NCBI GenBank assembly: GCA_035541995.1
Contig: DATKMG010000770.1
Span: 1 to 17,951, forward strand
Direction of reading: 5' to 3'
DNA: 17,951 nt
Source of the DNA: DATKMG01 sp035541995
Lineage (GTDB): Bacteria; Acidobacteriota; Terriglobia; Versatilivoradales; Versatilivoraceae
The translations under genes and the position numbers were made by a program. The notes under the pieces are model-generated. The model was not told where the DNA came from. It did no database searches and saw only the letters and a list, made by a program, of their open reading frames with translations. This document shows positions 7,292 through 16,400 of the stretch, in pieces; the stretch's first letter is position 1; every line of letters starts with the position of its first letter.

Positions 7292-8284
7292 TCAAGTGGC
7301 AGTTCCTTTTTCCTGGTGCTTTAGATTTGCTCGGTTATCGGCAAACAGAATCAAAGTCGTTCCAGCCAGCACCAACAAACCGCCAGCCACGATGGCTGGC
7401 GTAATTCGTTCTTTCAGAAAGATTGCCGAGAGGAGGACCCCGAAGAATGGGAGCAGGTAGATGGAGAGAGACACCTGGGTAACCTCCAGGCGGGAGAGGA
7501 CGCGAAAAAACAGGACCATTGAAATCCCCCAGGAGAAGAAGCCCAGTATCCCCAGTCCAACCCAGGCATCCTTGGGATAAGCGCGAACAATTCCCCATTT
7601 CACAGGTTCCAACCAGACCAGCAATAGAAGGCATATCAGGCCCGTGAACAGGTAGGAGGTCATCAACAATCGGATTGGCTGAAAGCGTTCCAACAATCCC
7701 TTACTGAAAACATTAGTAAAGGCGCTTCCCGAACAACCTATCAAGATCAGGCCATTTCCGAGCAAGTAGCGGGCATTGAGCACCTGGAGATTTCGCCAGT
7801 CGATTTCCGAGGAAATCACGGCTCCTGTAATTCCCAAAACAAAACTCAGCCACCGCCACCGATTCATACGCTCCTCCCGGACCAACGAGGCCAGCATAGC
7901 CGTGAACACGGGGATGCTCAAGGTGAGCAGCGCCGCGTTTGTGGCCAGTGATCGCTCAATCCCCCACGCCAACACTACCGATGCAGGAAGAAACCCCAAG
8001 GCGGTGGCCATGAGAAAAGGGAACAGGTTTCGCCCTCGGAACAGGGCAAGCGCCGGAGGCTGATCGGGGTGAGCGCGAGACTCGAAAAGAAAGAACGGAA
8101 CCAAACAGAAGGCTCCCAATACGAACGTCAATAACGAAAGAAACACGGGCCCCATACTTGTAACGCTCGTCTTGGTGGCTGGATACTGTGCGCCAAACAT
8201 TAAATTGCAGAGGACCAGGAGCCCGAGATCCGTGAGCCGGGCCGGACGACGCAGGGAGTTGGAGACAGCAACTTGTTCTGCCAT
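7292..8284 (-). CDS. EamA/DMT-superfamily permease
   Basis: This 330-aa inner-membrane protein has ten predicted helices arranged as two EamA repeats. The first starts at LGLLVLCNLMFGAQYPATKTSV, the second near YLLGNGLILIGCSGSAFTNVFSKG, and the last helix is IVAGGLLVLAGTTLILFA. The GAQYPATK and LEVTQVSLSIYLLPFFGVLLSAIFLKERI segments are typical of drug/metabolite transporters, which export amino acids, nucleobases or metabolites; substrate is unknown. ATG 8284 is the first start after an in-frame TAG four codons upstream. There is no Shine-Dalgarno, and a candidate promoter ends only about 11 bases before the ATG. The gene is convergent with the symporter gene across a 124-base gap with no evident terminator hairpin. 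Confidence 0.9.
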   Translation of the reverse strand: MAEQVAVSNSLRRPARLTDLGLLVLCNLMFGAQYPATKTSVTSMGPVFLSLLTFVLGAFCLVPFFLFESRAHPDQPPALALFRGRNLFPFLMATALGFLPASVVLAWGIERSLATNAALLTLSIPVFTAMLASLVREERMNRWRWLSFVLGITGAVISSEIDWRNLQVLNARYLLGNGLILIGCSGSAFTNVFSKGLLERFQPIRLLMTSYLFTGLICLLLLVWLEPVKWGIVRAYPKDAWVGLGILGFFSWGISMVLFFRVLSRLEVTQVSLSIYLLPFFGVLLSAIFLKERITPAIVAGGLLVLAGTTLILFADNRANLKHQEKGTAT

Positions 8285-8471
8285 AGGGCGAGCATTCTAT
8301 ACGACACTGGAGGGTATGCGTAAAGAGAATTCGAAGTGTCAGGGGGTGAGCCAGCTAAACGGGAGATTCCGGAGGGTTGAGCCGTACGAAACCGCGAGCG
8401 ACGTGGCAAATGGGGCCTCGAAAGGTGAGGGCTGTCACCCGCTCGGTTCTTTCTTGCGATTGAACAACGTG
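8285..8471. other. intergenic stretch upstream of EamA gene, no gene seen
   Basis: Together with the adjacent repeat this forms a 416-base gap between the EamA and aldo/keto reductase genes. The bases nearest the EamA start hold the candidate promoter. The rest has no credible coding frame, RNA gene or terminator. Short open frames here lack ribosome binding sites. Confidence 0.5.
8296..8324 (-). promoter_or_regulatory. candidate sigma-70-type promoter for the EamA gene
   Basis: On the minus strand, TTTACG (8319-8324) and TATAGA (8296-8301) are separated by exactly 17 bases. The predicted transcription start would lie within a few bases of ATG 8284, implying a very short or absent leader, which agrees with the lack of a Shine-Dalgarno. 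Both boxes are imperfect matches, so this is tentative. Confidence 0.3.
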
Positions 8472-8704
8472 CTAGTTGGTTTCTGTCGCTAAACCGCAGG
8501 ATTGCGTGAAAACTTCCCTCCTCGGCTGAGGAGGGGTCGTGGCGCGCAGCGCCGCGGGGGTGGTGGGAATTGCCGCATTACCAATACTGGGTTGGCCTTT
8601 CCAGGAATGTTCGAACCACCCCGCCACGGCCTGTGGCTGCGGCTGCCCCTCCTTACCCAAGGAGGGGAGCCCTTTTGCCGAGTTACGCGACAGAAACCAG
8701 CTAG
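8472..8704. repeat. 233-bp MITE-like element with 18-bp terminal inverted repeats
   Basis: The left end CTAGTTGGTTTCTGTCGC (8472-8489) matches the reverse complement of 8687-8704 (CTAGCTGGTTTCTGTCGC) at 17 of 18 bases. Just inside each end is a near-perfect hairpin: CCCTCCTC-ggct-GAGGAGGG (8516-8535) and CCCCTCCTT-accc-AAGGAGGGG (8646-8667). Further in, GGGGTGGT on the left answers ACCACCCC on the right, and CGTGGCG answers CGCCACG, so the unit is one long imperfect palindrome. It encodes no credible protein. Its right end contains the TAG stop of the aldo/keto reductase gene. No clear target-site duplication is visible outside the CTAG ends. Confidence 0.75.
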
Positions 8705-9702
8705 AACCGTTCGCTGTCCAGCATCTTCATCTGGCGCTCATCGTAACGTGTACCGGCGACTGCCGAGGCGGGAATAACCTCTTCGATGCGGGCTATCTCG
8801 GTCGCTGACAATTGGACGCGCAGAGCGTCCAGTGATTCTCGGAGTTGAGTCCGGGTGCGGGCGCCAATGACGGGAACTATGTTCTTTCTTTTTGCCATCA
8901 CCCAGGCGATTGCCAATTGGGAAGGACGAATTCCCTTTTGGACTGACAAGCTACGCAACGCTTCCGTGAGACGTCGGTTACGATCGAAGTTTTCTCCGCT
9001 GAAGCGTGGGAGGTGGGCCCGGAAATCGCCTTGCGCAGCCGGGACGGACCCGCTGAGCAATCCACGGGAAAGAACACCGTAGGCCGTTGCTCCAATTCCG
9101 AGTTCATCGAGCACGGGAAAGATGCCGGTCTCGGGGCCACGACTGATGAGCGAATACTCGATTTGAAGGTCGCTGATGGGATGGATGGCATGTGCGCGGC
9201 GGATGGTCTTTGGTCCCACCTCCGACAGCCCGACATAGCGGACATAGCCGGCCTTGATAAGATCGACAATCGCTCCTACCGTCTCCTCGATCGGGACGTT
9301 GTGGTCGAGGCGTGATGGGCGATAGATATCGATATGGTCCACCCCCAGGCGGTTCAGGCTGTACGCGAGAAAATTCTTAACGGCTGAGGGATGGGCATCG
9401 AACCCCAGCCATGCACCGTCCGGGCTGCGCAAAGCTCCAAATTTCACCGAGAGCAGAACCTTCTCACGGCGGTCCTTCAGAGCACGTCCAATGAGCATTT
9501 CGTTAAGTCCCATCCCATAAAAATCGCCGGTATCAATTAAAGTAATGCCCTGATCCAGCGCCGCATGGATGGCAGCAATACTCTCGTTCTGGTCTGCATA
9601 GCCGTACATGCCCGACATGCCCATACATCCGAGAGCCAGTGGAAAGACCTTAGGCCCTGTAGAGCCGAGTTGGCGGAGTTCGGTGCCATCTTTGGTAGTC
9701 AT
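8701..9702 (-). CDS. aldo/keto reductase
   Basis: This 333-aa NADPH-dependent oxidoreductase of the AKR (beta/alpha)8 family is cytosolic. It shows LALGCMGMSGMYG, LIDTGDFYGMGLNEMLIGRAL with catalytic D57 and Y62, LLSVKFGA with K87, and VRYVGLSEVGPKTIRRAH. The position normally occupied by the catalytic histidine (as in YLHRxDP) reads YRPSRLDHNVPIEET, with S130 in its place. Related AKRs with YRPARLDP or similar are known, so this is a subfamily trait rather than damage. A good Shine-Dalgarno (AGAGGAGA, plus-strand tctcctct at 9709-9716) precedes ATG 9702 by 6 bases. The stop TAG lies in the terminal CTAG of the 233-bp repeat, but the ending MKMLDSERF looks natural for the family. Substrate is unknown. 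Confidence 0.94.
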   Translation of the reverse strand: MTTKDGTELRQLGSTGPKVFPLALGCMGMSGMYGYADQNESIAAIHAALDQGITLIDTGDFYGMGLNEMLIGRALKDRREKVLLSVKFGALRSPDGAWLGFDAHPSAVKNFLAYSLNRLGVDHIDIYRPSRLDHNVPIEETVGAIVDLIKAGYVRYVGLSEVGPKTIRRAHAIHPISDLQIEYSLISRGPETGIFPVLDELGIGATAYGVLSRGLLSGSVPAAQGDFRAHLPRFSGENFDRNRRLTEALRSLSVQKGIRPSQLAIAWVMAKRKNIVPVIGARTRTQLRESLDALRVQLSATEIARIEEVIPASAVAGTRYDERQMKMLDSERF

Positions 9703-9755
9703 GGTTGATCTCCTCTGTTGTCTGTAAAAGCCGTTTGCCCTGTGAACGAATGCAT

Positions 9756-9842
9756 TTCAAAGTGCGACTGAATTAACTCATTTACTCACGGTCCCTGCGC
9801 CGCGGGGGCCGCGGGGCGCGGCGTCTCCAGCCGCACTTTGAA
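9756..9842. repeat. 87-bp element with 15-bp terminal inverted repeats
   Basis: TTCAAAGTGCGACTG (9756-9770) matches the reverse complement of 9828-9842 (TTCAAAGTGCGGCTG) at 14 of 15 bases. The interior is an extremely GC-rich potential hairpin, with the CCGCGG arms separated by only a few G's around 9800-9813. It lies in the gap between the divergent aldo/keto reductase and membrane protein genes. It looks like a dispersed palindromic or MITE-like repeat, and may also influence the two divergent promoters. Confidence 0.65.
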
Positions 9843-9941
9843 TTACACCCCCTATGAACAATTCTCCATCTGGATTTCCTGTGTCAATGATAAGCTATTG
9901 CCAAGCCCAAGTTGCGTATTTCTTCAATTCTGGAGGTGTTT

Positions 9942-10502
9942 ATGGTGCCCGTAACATCACTCCTGGTTCCGATCCTTTTGTCGGCTGTAATTGTCTTTGT
10001 GGCGAGTTCCATTCTTCACATGGTATTGCGATACCACCGTAACGATCTGCGCAAGCTTCCCAAGGAAGACGAAATCATGGCTGCCTTACGCGGTTTTAGT
10101 ATTCCGCCGGGAGACTATGCCGTGCCGTGCGCCGGTTCGATGGAAGGTATGAAGAATCCTGAGTTCCAGGACAAGATGAAGAAAGGTCCTGTTGTTTTCA
10201 TGACAGTGATTCCCAGTGGCCCACCCACGATGGGGATGAGCCTTTTCCTCTGGTTCCTTTATTCGGTTCTGGTGAGTTTCTTTTCGGCCTACATCACGGG
10301 ACGGGCGCTCCCGCCGGGGGCGTACTACCTCGCGGTATTCCGATTCGTGGGGGCCACGGCTTTCATGGGCTACTCCCTCGCGCTCCTTCAAAACTCAATC
10401 TGGTATAAGCGTAACTGGGGGACGACCCTCCGGTCGATGTTCGACGGCCTTGTGTTCGGACTCTTGACGGCAGGCACATTCGGATGGCTCTGGCCCCACT
10501 AA
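9942..10502 (+). CDS. four-helix membrane protein of unknown function
   Basis: This 186-aa protein has predicted helices at about residues 4-28, 97-118, 128-150 and 163-184. A soluble loop (about 30-95) between the first two contains FSIPPGDYAVPCAGSMEGMKNPEF. No enzymatic motif or named family was recognised; it resembles small conserved hypothetical membrane proteins of environmental bacteria. ATG 9942 is preceded by GGAGGT at 9932-9937 with a 4-base gap. The longer frame from TTG 9912 lacks such a site, so the ATG is preferred. It ends 228 bases before the PD40/TPR gene and is divergent from the aldo/keto reductase gene. Confidence 0.8.
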   Translation: MVPVTSLLVPILLSAVIVFVASSILHMVLRYHRNDLRKLPKEDEIMAALRGFSIPPGDYAVPCAGSMEGMKNPEFQDKMKKGPVVFMTVIPSGPPTMGMSLFLWFLYSVLVSFFSAYITGRALPPGAYYLAVFRFVGATAFMGYSLALLQNSIWYKRNWGTTLRSMFDGLVFGLLTAGTFGWLWPH

Positions 10503-10582
10503 TGGGAAGACGAAGAAAGGCACCGCACTTGACTTTTTGACTTTTCGCTATGCTGGTCTAGGGATTCCGAGTGGTTACCAAT

Positions 10583-10646
10583 CGCAGGCATCACAGGGTG
10601 ATGCCTGCGCCAGCCGGCGGCACACTCTTCAATTAAACCCCGCCGG
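10583..10646. repeat. pair of GC-rich hairpins between two plus-strand genes
   Basis: CGCAGGCATCAC-agg-GTGATGCCTGCG (10583-10609) is a perfect 12-bp stem with a 3-base loop. Four bases further on, CCGGCGG (10614-10620) pairs with CCGCCGG (10640-10646). Neither stem is followed by a T-run, so a rho-independent terminator is not supported. It looks like a REP-like extragenic palindrome. The surrounding 204-base gap has no gene beyond the possible leader ORF at 10688-10723. Confidence 0.6.
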
Positions 10647-10687
10647 TTAGTGGCAAGAGGTGGGACAAATCGAGACCCTTTCCAGGA

Positions 10688-10723
10688 ATGAAAATGGTAA
10701 AACTACTTGGCCAGAGGAAATAG
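10688..10723 (+). CDS. possible 11-aa leader ORF before the PD40/TPR gene
   Basis: ATG 10688 opens a frame MKMVKLLGQRK that stops at TAG 10721-10723. The stop lies 7 bases before the GTG start of the PD40/TPR gene and overlaps its AGAGG ribosome binding site. A CCAGGA sequence lies just upstream. Its placement would allow translational coupling, but so short a frame is easily accidental. Confidence 0.15.
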   Translation: MKMVKLLGQRK

Positions 10724-10730
10724 AGGCATT

Positions 10731-13382
10731 GTGAAGCGAATTGGAGGCTGCTTTCTCATCATAACCGCGGCAATCGTGGCAATGACAGTTCTGAGCGAGC
10801 CGTTTGTCACGGAGCCAAGCGCACACCCGAAAATATTGCAGTCTGTTCCACTCACGATTGACTATCCGGTCGAAGGCTCCATCTTTCCGCCGGAATTTCC
10901 TCCTCCGACTTTCCTCTTTCGAGATGCCGATGACAAAGCCACTGGCTGGCGCATCGACGTTTCATTTGCCGATGGTTCCGCGGGGCCCCACGCAAGGTCA
11001 AAGGGTGAGCGGATGCGCATCGGCAGGATTGACCCGGAATGCGTCGCGGTGACGAATGAACTCCCCAAGCTCACACCACAACAAGCGAAAGTCCGGACCT
11101 GGACTCCGGATGCGCTGACGTGGGAGTCCATCAAAAAGCACTCGATGACCTCGGCAGCGACGATAACGATTTCTGGCTTCCAGGGAGTGAACTCGGAACA
11201 TCCCGTTTCCCGCGGCCATGTCACGTTTCGTACGTCGAAGGACCCGGTCAGTGCGCCGATCTTTTATCGCGATGTGCCGCTGATGCCCACGGAGACACAA
11301 ACGGGAGAAATCAAGCCCCTGGCTTCAGGGGCGGTCCGATTGATCCGCTGGCGGCTTCGCAATGTCGGAGAGCCCTACAGCCGGGTGGTGTTAGAGAATG
11401 TCCCCATGTGCGCCAATTGCCATTCCTTCTCAGCCGACGGCAGAACGCTCGGGATGGATCTGGATGGCCTGCGTCGAAACAGGGGTATGTACACTCTTAC
11501 TCCTGTGAGGCAGGAGATGTCGATTGACAACGAGAATGTGATTCAATGGAGTTCGGCCAAGGGCAGGCTAAAGGGAGGGCTCAGGATCGGGTTTATGTCG
11601 CAAGTTTCCCCCGACGGAAAATACGTCGTGACTACCATCAATGCCTCGGAGGAGGATGGCGGACAGCAGTCCCCTTCGTCCACTGCGAAATCCGCCGAAC
11701 CTCGCAGCAACTATTATGTGGCGAACTTCAAGGATTACCGGTTCCTGCAGGTTTTCTACCCTACACGCGGGATTTTGAGCTGGTATAGCCGGACGACGGG
11801 AATTCTACAACCGCTGCCCGGGGCCGATGATCCACAGTTTGTGCAGACCAATGCCGTCTGGAGTCCCGACGGGAAATTTCTCGTGTTTGCCCGCGCGGCA
11901 GCGAAAGAGCCCAATCCGGAAGGCACGGCGGTTGCAAGATTCGCCAATGACCTGGCCGAAAGACCGATCCAATATGATCTTTACCGGATTCCCTTCAACG
12001 ATGGCAAAGGGGGCACCCCGGAGCCGATTGAAGGCGCTTCGCGGAATGGCATGAGCAATTCGTTTCCCAAGGTGTCGCCCGATGGGCGGTGGATCGTGTT
12101 TGTTCAGTGCCGCAATGGCTTGCTGATGCGGCCGGACAGCCAGCTATTTATCGTGCGGGCAGCGGGCGGACAGGCGCGGCGAATGCGCTGTAACACGACA
12201 CTGATGAACTCCTGGCACAGTTTCTCGCCGAATGGCCGCTGGTTGGTGTTCTCGTCGAAGAGCAGATCACCATACACACAAATGTACCTGACCTACATCG
12301 ATGAGGAGGGAAATGACAGCCCGGCGATTCTGGTTGAGAACTCGACTGCCGCCAACCGCGCCGTGAACATCCCCGAATTTGTGAACATCGCACCGGACGG
12401 ATTACGGAAGATCGGCGGGCCCGCCCTTGAATATTACAGGTTATTTGACAGGGCGGCGTACCTCCAGAGGGCGGGACGCTACGAAGAGTCGGTCGCCGAA
12501 TGGAGGAAGGTGCTGGAAATCCACCCGGATGATGAGATGTCGTACAACAACCTGGGCCTGGTGTTACGACAGACCGGACGCCTGCACGAGGCAGCCATAC
12601 ACTTCCAAAAGGCCCGGGAAATCAAACTGCAGAGGGCTGTGGAGGATGACCCCGGGCATGCATCGCCTTACAACGATTTGGGCACGCTGCTCCTCGAGAC
12701 AGGACGACTGGACGAAGCGGAAGCCAACTTTCAGAAAGCGATGGAACTCGATCCGCAATTCGCACCGGCGCGCTGTAACATGGGCAATGTGCTGTTTCGG
12801 AAGGGAAGATTGGACGAAGCGCTTGTGCAGCTGCGAAAGGCGTTGGAATTCGATGCCGGATATGCGCCGACCTATTACAATCTTGGGTGCGTTTTGACCA
12901 AGCGGGGAGAGACGGAGGAAGCTATCAGGCAATGGCGGAAAGCCTTGGAGATTAAGCCGGACTATGCCAAGGCCCATGACCGTCTGGGGAGTGCGCTTTA
13001 TGCGCAAGGGAAAACTTCAGAAGCCTTGGCACAATGGCGCGAGGGAGTCCTCCTGCAGCCAAATGATGCGCCCACACTACAACAAGTGGCGTGGGCGCTG
13101 GCAACATCTCCCGAGGCATCGCTTCGAAATGGGACAGAAGCAGTGGCGCTGGCTGTGCGGGCAATCCAACTTTCCGGCGGAAAGAATGCGGCTGCTCTGG
13201 ATACACTGGCGGCGGCATATGCTGAGGCGGGACGGTTCGCTGACGCGGCCTCGACGGCGCGCCAGGCACTGGCGCTGGCCGTCCCAAAGAGTCAGCAGGC
13301 AGAGGCAATCATGAGCAGGATTACCCTGTATGAAGCACAGACACCTTTCCGGGAGACTTCTGTCTCTCCCAATCGTCCTTAA
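10731..13382 (+). CDS. exported PD40 (TolB-like) propeller / TPR protein with CxxCH motif
   Basis: This is an 883-aa protein numbered from GTG 10731, which has AGAGG (10722-10726) 4 bases upstream. A longer frame from TTG 10707 lacks a ribosome binding site. Residues about 3-22 (KRIGGCFLIITAAIVAMTVL) are a signal peptide or anchor. A beta-rich region follows, then ENVPMCANCHSFSADG with a single CxxCH at 227-231, a potential c-type haem site. Four PD40 repeats with SPDGK/SPDGR/SPNGR cores lie near 293, 378, 449 and 500. About seven TPRs (roughly 565-855) carry canonical marks such as YNNLGLVLRQTGRLHEAA and YYNLGCVLTKRGETEEAI. Related PD40 proteins with a CxNCHSF motif occur in Bacteroidetes and Acidobacteria, often annotated as TolB-like or cytochrome c biogenesis; function is unproven. 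The TPR region probably binds partners in the periplasm. It is convergent with the sensor kinase gene, 28 bases apart. Confidence 0.87.
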   Translation: MKRIGGCFLIITAAIVAMTVLSEPFVTEPSAHPKILQSVPLTIDYPVEGSIFPPEFPPPTFLFRDADDKATGWRIDVSFADGSAGPHARSKGERMRIGRIDPECVAVTNELPKLTPQQAKVRTWTPDALTWESIKKHSMTSAATITISGFQGVNSEHPVSRGHVTFRTSKDPVSAPIFYRDVPLMPTETQTGEIKPLASGAVRLIRWRLRNVGEPYSRVVLENVPMCANCHSFSADGRTLGMDLDGLRRNRGMYTLTPVRQEMSIDNENVIQWSSAKGRLKGGLRIGFMSQVSPDGKYVVTTINASEEDGGQQSPSSTAKSAEPRSNYYVANFKDYRFLQVFYPTRGILSWYSRTTGILQPLPGADDPQFVQTNAVWSPDGKFLVFARAAAKEPNPEGTAVARFANDLAERPIQYDLYRIPFNDGKGGTPEPIEGASRNGMSNSFPKVSPDGRWIVFVQCRNGLLMRPDSQLFIVRAAGGQARRMRCNTTLMNSWHSFSPNGRWLVFSSKSRSPYTQMYLTYIDEEGNDSPAILVENSTAANRAVNIPEFVNIAPDGLRKIGGPALEYYRLFDRAAYLQRAGRYEESVAEWRKVLEIHPDDEMSYNNLGLVLRQTGRLHEAAIHFQKAREIKLQRAVEDDPGHASPYNDLGTLLLETGRLDEAEANFQKAMELDPQFAPARCNMGNVLFRKGRLDEALVQLRKALEFDAGYAPTYYNLGCVLTKRGETEEAIRQWRKALEIKPDYAKAHDRLGSALYAQGKTSEALAQWREGVLLQPNDAPTLQQVAWALATSPEASLRNGTEAVALAVRAIQLSGGKNAAALDTLAAAYAEAGRFADAASTARQALALAVPKSQQAEAIMSRITLYEAQTPFRETSVSPNRP

Positions 13383-13410
13383 TCGTCCCGACTGAATTGC
13401 ATATCGCCTA

Positions 13411-16400
13411 TTACAGTTCCACCGATCGCTGGATCCATCTTTCAAGAACCTCCGTGAGTCTTCCAGGATGAACCGGTTTTGAGAGATAGTCATCCATGCC
13501 GGAATCGAGGCATCTCTCCTGATCTTCTTTCATAGCACCTGCCGTCATGGCAATGATGGGGGTGTGCTTCTTCACGCCTTCCCTTAAACGAATTGCACGT
13601 GTGGCCTCATACCCATCCATTTCCGGCATGTTACAGTCCATAAAGATCAGGTCATAGGGCAACTTTTCCCACATTTCGATGGCTTCCTTGCCGTTGGCGG
13701 CAACATCGACGCGGCAGGATAGCTTTTCGAGCTTGCGCATTGCCACTTTCTGATTGACGATGTCATCCTCAGCCAGCAGTACTCTCAAGGTACGGGGCAT
13801 CTCTCTTTCTAATAGATTGTTTATGGACCTTTGTTCAGCGAGGCTGTGACGAGTGACGAATGGAGTACTGTACCCGTGCAGATGCGAAGCCAAGACACTC
13901 AAGAGCGCGTCATGAAGAATTGAAGCACGGACTGGTTTGACCAAATAAGCGGAAAATCCGCTCTGGTGAAGTCTTGCGGCTTCGCCCGGTTGTCCTGAAG
14001 AGGTCAGAAGAAGTAAAAGAGTGCCAGCAATCCTGGGATCGGATTTGATGGTTTGCGCTAATTCTTCACCATTCAACCAGGGTAGGGAGAAATCCAGGAT
14101 AGCAAGTTGGAAGGGGTCCTGCCGTCCTTTAGCATCTAAGAGACTGACCATGGCGCCGGCTCCGGTCAGAGCGTACTCACAACGCAATCCCCACCCTTTC
14201 ATTTGTGCACACAAGATACGACAATTCTCGCGGTTGTCATCCACGACCAGGACACGTACACCCGCAAGATCTGGTTCAGGTAAACGAACAGGTATGGCGC
14301 TGGCTGCCAGAGGCAGGCGAAGCATGACCCAGAAGGTGGAGCCCACGCCGGGAGAACTCTCAAATCCCACACTCCCTCCCATTAGCTCGGCCAGTTGTTT
14401 TGATATAGCCAATCCCAAACCTGTCCCTCCGAATCTTCGGGTTGTGGAACTGTCTGCCTGGGAGAATTTCTCAAAAATCAAAGCTTGCCTTTCCGCAGGA
14501 ATGCCGATTCCAGTATCCAATACCGAGATCTTCAGGACCGCATCTTCGGTGGTTTTTTCGAGGCACTCTATTCCAATCGAGATATGTCCTTGAGAAGTAA
14601 ACTTGACGGCGTTTCCGACCAGGTTGACCAAGATCTGCCGGATACGGCCAGGGTCGCCCACGACCCTCTTGGGAGCGTCCGGCGCGTAATTCAGGAGGAT
14701 ATTGAGGCCCTTTTCCTTTGCTTTGGGGGCTAACATATCCACTACCTCCTCTATGGCCACCCAAAGGTCGAAGGTCATGGGTTCGATGGTCAACTTGCCA
14801 GCCTCGATCTTGGAAAAATCCAAAATGTCGTTGATCAGGGTCAGCATCCCATCACCACAGCGGCGAATCGTTTCTGCATACTCCCGCTGTTCCGGAGTCA
14901 ACGGAGTATCTAGTAAGAGCCCAGTCATACCGATCACGCCGTTCATGGGAGTGCGAATTTCATGGCTCATATTTGCCAGGAATTCCGACTTAGCCCGAGT
15001 CGCTAGTTGGGCTTGGTCCCGGGATCGAGCGATCTCCTCTGCTTGCTTTTGGATATGGTCTCTGGACTCCTCCACTTCGGCTGTATATTTGCGAAGCTGG
15101 TTCTCGGCCCTTTTCCGTTCCATGACTTCATTCTCCAGGTCGAGCGTTCTCATCTGAACGAGGTGTACCAACTCTTCCTCGCGCCTCTTTGTCCGGCGAG
15201 CTCGCCACTGAATGAAGGCGCCAATCAGCAAGCCCGCAGCCAATAAGCAAAGGGAATAGAAAGGATAAGTCCGGGTAAAAACAGGCGCTAAGTGGAAATT
15301 AAGGGTCGCACCTGTCTCATTCCATACCCCATCGTTGTTACAGGCCAACACGCGGAACCGGTATTGCCCTCCCGGGAGGTTCGTGTAGTATGCGACTCTT
15401 CGGCTGCCGGCTTCGATCCAGTCTAGATCAAAGCCTTCCAGTTTGTACCGGAATCGGACTCTGTCGGGATCCAGGAAGCTGAGAGCCGTGTAATGGATCT
15501 CGAGAGTTTTCTTACCTGGAGGCAGTCGGACTTCCCCTCCCAAGCTCCAGGCCCGATGGTCAGCATAGAGTTGCTCAATCAGTACCGGGGGAGGCAATTG
15601 GTTTTTTCTAAAATGATCTGGATCAACCGCAACAACTCCTCGGACCGTCGGGAACCAGAGACGGCCGTCTCTGCCTTTCCAGGCTGTTGGCTGATAGATG
15701 AACGAGAAACTAGTGTCGCGAATGCCGTCTTCAGTACCATAAACATACGAGCTGATCGAGTGAACCCGCCCCTCTGCAAAATCATTCAGTTCCCTTTTGC
15801 TGATACGGGACAGGCCCCTCTGGCTGCTTACCCATAAATTCTGGCTATTATCTTCCAGGATGCTGTAAACAAAGTCGGCTTGCAGTCCGTCTCTCTGAGT
15901 ATAGGTAGCGAATCTCCGGTCCTTGAACCGAACGAGTCCCCCGGTAGTGCCTATCCAGACGCACTGTGATGGGTCCATATAGATGGAATGGACCTCATCG
16001 CTTGCAAGTCCATCCTTGGAACGATAAACAGTGAATTTGCCATCTTTGAGGACGTTCAACCCACCATCGCGCGTGCCTATCCAAAGATTCCCTTCGGCAT
16101 CGTCTTCCAACGCTCTAATTCTGTTGCTCGAAAGCCCATCTTCGACTGTTAAATGGCGGAATCTCCCATCTTGAAGGGAGAGCAAGCCAGCTTCGTGCGT
16201 TCCTATCCACAGGACCCCCCTGCGGTCCTCATGAATCACTCGGATGGGGCTTTCAGGCAATCCATCCCTGGCAGTGTAAATGGTGTACTTGCCTTTGGCC
16301 AGATGCTGCAAGGTGCGATCAGTGGAGAGCCAGAGACCTCCGTGGTGATCGGCACAGAGTGTCCGGATATTGTTGTCCCCTAACTCAGCGCCTTTGCGCT

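Noticed and set aside
6969..7460. 163-codon plus-strand frame spanning the end of the symporter and EamA genes
   Set aside because: It runs across the 3' ends of two well-supported genes in another frame and has no family resemblance.
8472..8660. 62-codon minus-strand frame inside the 233-bp repeat
   Set aside because: It is produced by the palindromic GC-rich repeat, has no ribosome binding site, and its composition follows the hairpins.
9854..10042. 62-codon plus-strand frame starting before the membrane protein gene
   Set aside because: No ribosome binding site, and it overlaps by 100 bases the 9942 frame, which has a strong GGAGGT and clear membrane helices.
12427..12897. 156-codon plus-strand frame inside the TPR region
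   Set aside because: It is an arginine- and cysteine-rich alternative frame of the repetitive TPR coding sequence.
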